64,000 nucleotides of DNA. Origin: Variimorphobacter saccharofermentans (lineage in GTDB: Bacteria; Bacillota; Clostridia; Lachnospirales; Lachnospiraceae). The position numbers and the translations under genes are program-made. Each line of letters begins with the position of its first letter. The first letter of the stretch is position 1. Below are positions 63,621 through 64,000 of this stretch, piece by piece. The notes below the pieces were generated by a model. It saw only the letters and a program-made list of their open reading frames with translations, did no database searches and was not told the origin of the DNA. The stretch is taken from contig NZ_JACEGA010000001.1 in NCBI RefSeq assembly GCF_014174405.1, positions 2,261,001 to 2,325,000 of the forward strand, read 5' to 3'.

Positions 63621-64000
63621 TTACTGCTCCATCGCTCTAATGCTCTTTCTGAATCCAAAGATAAATGCAAAGAGAAACATTACGATACCTGAAAGAATAA
63701 GCATCAACCCAATTCCACGTCCTTCCCCTACACCTATAATTCGTCCCAGACTTCCTGCGAGAATCCCATTTTCCATAAGCATCGGTTCAAATACATAATC
63801 AGCAAGTATACCGCAGATCGCATATGCAACAACAAAGCCTATCTGTGTAAGGATATTTATCATTCCCCATGCTCTTCCCTGTTTATCATTTGGTATTCTG
63901 ATACGAACCAACACATCTGCACAGGTATTCACAAAGGGTAAAGAGGCAAAAAATAAAATGCAGAAAACTACAATTAACCATATGCTGGTTGTTGATCCAC
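63621..64000 (-). CDS. MFS transporter, C-terminal end (partial)
   Basis: The frame is open to the window edge on the minus strand; only the last 126 residues are present. Text such as FFASLPFVNTCADVLVRIRIPNDKQGRAWGMINILTQIGFVVAYAICG (core RIPNDKQGRAWGM) fits the macrolide-efflux-like MFS_3 branch, where the conserved (P)xxxQGR motif lies after helix 10. It ends with the last two helices. The substrate cannot be judged. Confidence 0.82.
   Translation of the reverse strand, partial: GSTTSIWLIVVFCILFFASLPFVNTCADVLVRIRIPNDKQGRAWGMINILTQIGFVVAYAICGILADYVFEPMLMENGILAGSLGRIIGVGEGRGIGLMLILSGIVMFLFAFIFGFRKSIRAMEQ

Noticed and set aside
1..64000. tRNA and rRNA genes
   Set aside because: I looked for acceptor CCA ends and T-loop motifs (GGTTCGAATCC-like) in the intergenic regions and found none I could support.

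Overview
The window looks like a piece of a low-GC, Gram-positive, anaerobic Clostridia chromosome, most likely a plant-polysaccharide-degrading member of the Lachnospiraceae. This is inferred from AT-rich codon use, strong AGGAGG-type ribosome binding sites, T-box leaders, a YesN/YesM-type two-component pair beside an LplB/LplC-type sugar ABC transporter, several glycosidases and a Na+-pump decarboxylase module. I see no rRNA, tRNA, CRISPR array, phage or intact insertion sequence.

Layout. 0-1.3 kb: end of a P-type ATPase and a MerR/TipAS regulator. 1.4-7.5 kb: trpE-trpG-trpD-trpC-trpF followed by a second, divergent trpD-like gene, behind a T-box leader with a UGG (Trp) specifier; trpB and trpA are absent. 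7.7-14.4 kb: an MpsC-like protein, PurE, a P-loop DUF4914 protein, a secreted Ig-like/trypsin-like protease and an AraM-type glycerol-1-phosphate dehydrogenase. 14.6-26.6 kb: a GH31 alpha-xylosidase, a sugar ABC importer (binding lipoprotein and two permeases, no ATPase), response regulator, histidine kinase and GH95 fucosidase, all on the minus strand; the enzyme pair points to side-chain removal from fucosylated xyloglucan oligosaccharides. 26.9-36.9 kb: mostly single genes (NimA-like, tocopherol-cyclase-like, O-antigen-ligase-like, YgjP metallopeptidase, HAD, PlsY-like, Fe-alcohol dehydrogenase, lytic transglycosylase, GntR). 37.2-44.4 kb: ddl-murF, TraB-like, YqeY, a 51-residue OadG-like gene with oadB, and a GH43 glycosidase. 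44.8-52.1 kb: a large unrecognised zinc-ribbon protein, AlaA-type aminotransferase behind a second T-box (GCU, Ala), a DUF421/DUF4363 pair, an XRE regulator with its membrane partner, and DUF2200.

52.5-61.9 kb is a decay zone. It holds a merR start joined to the 3' half of a uvrA-like gene by a deletion with short junction homology, a 3' stub of a DUF2268 gene, a frameshifted SLH-domain lipoprotein, a LuxR/MalT-type regulator split by a one-base change in an A-run, and a fragment of an EamA permease. The last part carries an EAL phosphodiesterase, a hemerythrin, an alpha/beta hydrolase and the end of an MFS transporter.

The most unusual signal is a family of six dispersed long hairpins at about 10.8, 14.4, 27.4, 44.5, 52.4 and 55.1 kb. 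Five run to roughly 120-210 bases and one is a 63-base mini copy. Each lies just downstream of the 3' end of a gene or gene remnant, four of them between convergent genes. The flanking stems differ in sequence between copies but stay paired, whereas an asymmetric internal loop (TCACACACAGA opposite ACAGTGCATTAT) is kept base for base in three copies and nearly so in the other three. That pattern suggests selection on a folded form, either a structured RNA or a hairpin recognised by a protein, rather than simple terminators.
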